A stretch of DNA of 64,000 bases from Byssothecium circinans (Eukaryota; Ascomycota; Dothideomycetes; Pleosporales; Massarinaceae): the NCBI GenBank assembly GCA_010015675.1, contig ML976984.1, forward strand, positions 268,923 through 332,922. The letters run 5' to 3'. Below the pieces are notes generated by a model. The model had not been told where the DNA came from and searched no databases. It worked only from the letters and a program-made list of their open reading frames with translations. Positions 61,237 to 64,000 of this stretch are shown here, in pieces. The number at the start of each line of letters is the position of its first letter. Position 1 is the stretch's first letter. The translations under genes were made by a program, and so were the position numbers.

Positions 61237-64000
61237 TGACCACCCAACTCCAACGTCTTTGCAACTCCAAACTATCGCGCAGCGGCATCCATATGCACAA
61301 GCACAACCATACGTGTCGGTTCTGTTCTCGGAGTTTCAAGCGTGCAGAACATCTGACCCGCCATCTCCGTACTCGTATGAACCCACCCCTCCACAATATA
61401 TTTTTGCGATGTTTTGGTTTGCTAATAGATTCCAGATACGAGGGAGAAGCCGTTCTCATGCCAGTGTAGAGCAGCCCCTATACGCCGCGACCTACTGACC
61501 CGACACTGGCGGATCTCGAATCACAATGACGAGAATGGCAGTGCGCCGTTGACACCATCCGAGCAGGACATTTTGCACGAACCTCAACATCAAAACACGC
61601 TCAATTTTCACGAGATAAGCCCTAATGGATTGAACGCGGCGAATGGGATAGGAAATACCCTATCGCATAACTCGCGCAATCCTCCCATACAGCTTCTGCC
61701 TCCTGTGACAGACTTTCACGATGTGCAGCCACATGTTGTGCCTCAAAACCTACACCATGCGCAGGACCTGGAGCATGGATTCTATCAAGCTGAAGGGTTC
61801 GAAGACTTCCGGGACTTTGTCAACTTCATTGATGGTGTGGGTCTGTCGGCACAGTGGACGCCAGAGTATGATATCGATTGGATGCGCTTGGAACATTACC
61901 ACCATGGATCGCGACGCCCTTCTCGAGAGGTCAATGATACACATTCGCCAGGTCCTGAGGACATTGGTACTCCATTTAGCACGTGGCTGCCTTCAGCACC
62001 AGCCGATGATCAAGTCCATCTGAGATCACAGGCAGGAGATGGTAAGCTAACTCCTTTGGTCGCAAATACAGTGATCAAGCTCTGTAAAACATAGCGAGAC
62101 TTCTGAAACCAGACTATACAAGGTACAATTCTACATACACTGATAAGTCTTGGCAGATGTCCGAGAGAAACGCGCAAGGCGTGGAACGTATCATGTGACG
62201 GACGACCACCGAACGTTTCTTAACTCTCTACTCGCTGCATTCCCACATCCGCTCTCAGCATTCGAGATACCCTCACGGCATACTTTAACAGGATATATCA
62301 CAGCGTTCTTCGGCGGCTTCCACTCCCACTTTCCATTCATCCACGAGCCGACTTACAAGCCATCGTGTTCACCGGTTGAACTCACTCTTGCAATGTGTGC
62401 AGTGGGCGCGCAATACTGCTTTGAGAGGCGGAACTCAGAACGTCTTTTCAGCGTCGCAAAGTCGATTGTGTTTGAGCGGCCGCGGCAGGAAGAATCGCAT
62501 TTTGGACCGCAAACCCAGGCCTTCATCGCACCCACGAATACGTTGTCACCAACATTACCGCATCCATCGGCTCGCGCGGGACCCTGGTCGCCTCTCGATA
62601 TGGAAAAAACACTTCTCATTCTCGTCGGCTTTGCGACGTGGGAGAGAAAAGATCTACTTCAACATTCTTTTGCTCTACGATCACTTCTCGTACAATGTCT
62701 CCGAGATAATGGCTTGAATGAAGAGGCAATTCCGAATAATGCTTCAGGTCGCAGATCCTCGATTTGGGATCAATGGATTCAGCGAGAATCATCCAGAAGG
62801 ACCAAGTTGGTAGCTTTCTGCTACATCAACGTACACAGCATCGCTTACAACATTCATCCACTCCTTTGGAGTAGTGAGTTGCACCTCAGGCTCCCTTGCT
62901 GTACTCCGGATTGGCAGGCTTCAACTGCAGCGCAGTGGGTTGCGCTTCAGCGCGAAGGCAACAAAGACCAAATGCTCTTCCAAGAGGCTTTATCTGTGCT
63001 ACCGCAAGGTACGGCCCGGGGCCACTCTGTAAACCCTATACCGAGTCCAATCGGCAATTACATTCTTCTTCATGCTTTGTTGCAGCGCATTCATGTGGTA
63101 CGCGAACTTTCATTCCCGGCTACTTCGCCCGCAACGATATCAACTTCAGAGGTGCATACCATTTGGTAAGTCTTCCGTTCTGGGCTGCAATGCTTTGCTT
63201 GTGCAGCAGGTCGTGGTAGGCTTCTGGCACGTAATTATTGTACGATTCGGTTCATATTACTGACGTACCCTCCTTGTAGCCGCGCCCTTCGCTCTTGGAC
63301 TTCTCTCTGGCAACAAGCTCCCGAATCCATCCTCGACCCAAACAATGAGAGCGGGCCCATTCCTTTTACTTCTAGCGCGCTTCTAGTTGTGGCGTACAAC
63401 CGTCTGTCCCTTGACATCGGCTCCCATCGCCACTTGGAGTCGCGCGATCCCGATACCATTGCTGCTGGACTCACGAAATTGCCCGAAATTGAGCGTAACG
63501 ACAATCTTCTCTCAGCCTTGCTGTATTCCACCCATGCGCTGAGTATACCTGTCAGACTAGGCATTGACAGGGTCGCGAGGAGTCAAGCTTTCTTTTGGAG
63601 CGTTCAACATGCCATTTCAAGCTTTGAATGCGCAATCTTCTTGGGCAAGTGGCTGTGTTCGCTGCCGAGGCCTTTCCGAGAGGAAGATTTGACCCGTGAG
63701 AGTCATCCCATTCAGTATTACTGAATATTGTCTGACATGCGAGTGTAGGCTCCGAGCACAGGATTCTTCACTGGGTTCGCTGTATCATCAAAGAAGCCTA
63801 CGCAATTGTTGACTTCGACGAAAACGAAAGCGAACTCGCTGTTTCCATCGAGCCATTCGAACTGGAACTTTCCGTATCGAAGATTTGGTGTCGGTGAGTA
63901 ACTCCCCACGCGATTCACGAAAAAGCTCGGACACCAAAACCACGCACGTACCCCACCACCCATACAAATCGCCCTACAACGAGGGTTTTTTGAGGGTTTT
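61236..64000 (+). CDS. Transcription factor with two C2H2 fingers and fungal-specific TF domain; 3' end beyond window
   Basis: Nuclear regulator of the mixed C2H2/Fungal_trans class, often linked to carbon or secondary metabolism. Exons: 61236-61374, 61436-62041, 62157-63165, 63280-63695, 63749-63893, then beyond the edge. The first zinc finger CRFCSRSFKRAEHLTRHLRTH is split by the first intron, which restores the His of RTHTREKP. The second is CQCRAAPIRRDLLTRHWRISNH. After about 200 poorly conserved residues the middle homology region begins: TGYITAFFGGFHSHFPFIHEPT, LAMCAVGAQYCFE, DMEKTLLILVGFATWERKDLL, FCYINVHSIAYNIHPLL and LLVVAYNRLSLDI. The ATG at 61236 is the first in this frame; it overlaps the preceding GH20 fragment stop, so its promoter lies in that fragment. 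Target genes may include the neighbouring hydrolases (inference). Confidence 0.88.

Overview
The window is nuclear DNA of a filamentous ascomycete (Pezizomycotina, most likely a Dothideomycete). Genes carry many short 45-120 nt GT-AG introns, housekeeping proteins are typically fungal (Utp21, Vip1/Asp1, Rib5, Mcp1, an Mtr-type permease), intergenic spaces are long, and AT-rich or decayed patches alternate with gene-dense GC-balanced stretches. There are no operons, tRNAs, rRNAs or CRISPR arrays that I can see. Exon borders were inferred by eye from splice consensus and protein continuity. Most multi-exon models close to an exact multiple of three, which supports them.

Left part (1-16 kb): a class III CoA-transferase running off the left edge (-), riboflavin synthase (+), an unrecognised 8-exon protein with a poly-proline region (+), PRMT1-type arginine methyltransferase (+), a kinesin motor (-), a broken dCTP deaminase/dUTPase-like gene (+), a CYP59-like cytochrome P450 (+) and a Ras-fold protein that appears to have lost its nucleotide-binding motifs (+).

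Centre (16-34 kb): the most unusual locus is one uninterrupted exon chain at 16173-22309. It encodes a secreted GH55/pectate-lyase-3 type beta-1,3-glucanase continuing in frame into a complete subtilisin (S8) domain with Asp/His/Ser triad and a Cys/Pro-rich tail. A single in-frame TGA separates the halves. Then follow about 6 kb of mostly non-coding DNA with an ankyrin-repeat relic, one acidic conserved protein (-), and about 6 kb of gene-poor AT-rich DNA with homopolymer tracts.

Right part (34-64 kb): Utp21 (-) and Vip1/PPIP5K (+) diverge from a promoter with four GATAAG sites. Further right lie an extracellular GH32 invertase (-, GC-AG intron), a frameshifted protein-kinase-like gene (-), a 0.69 kb foldback/MITE-like element with roughly 280-bp inverted arms, Mcp1 (-), a C2H2 zinc-finger protein (+), an Mtr-type amino acid permease (-) and a polysaccharide deacetylase with a nonsense codon (-). 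The right end holds a GH1 beta-glucosidase (+), an orphan 3' fragment of a GH20 hexosaminidase (+) and a C2H2/fungal-specific transcription factor (+) that leaves the window on the right. The secreted hydrolases (GH55-S8, GH32, deacetylase, GH1, GH20 piece) suit a saprotrophic or plant-associated life style. Several accessory genes are broken, and some of the breaks (for example a probable CAG to TAG change) fit RIP-like C-to-T mutation.

A 10-bp palindrome, TACCATGGTA, occurs four times, always outside genes. About 0.06 copies would be expected in 64 kb of random sequence.
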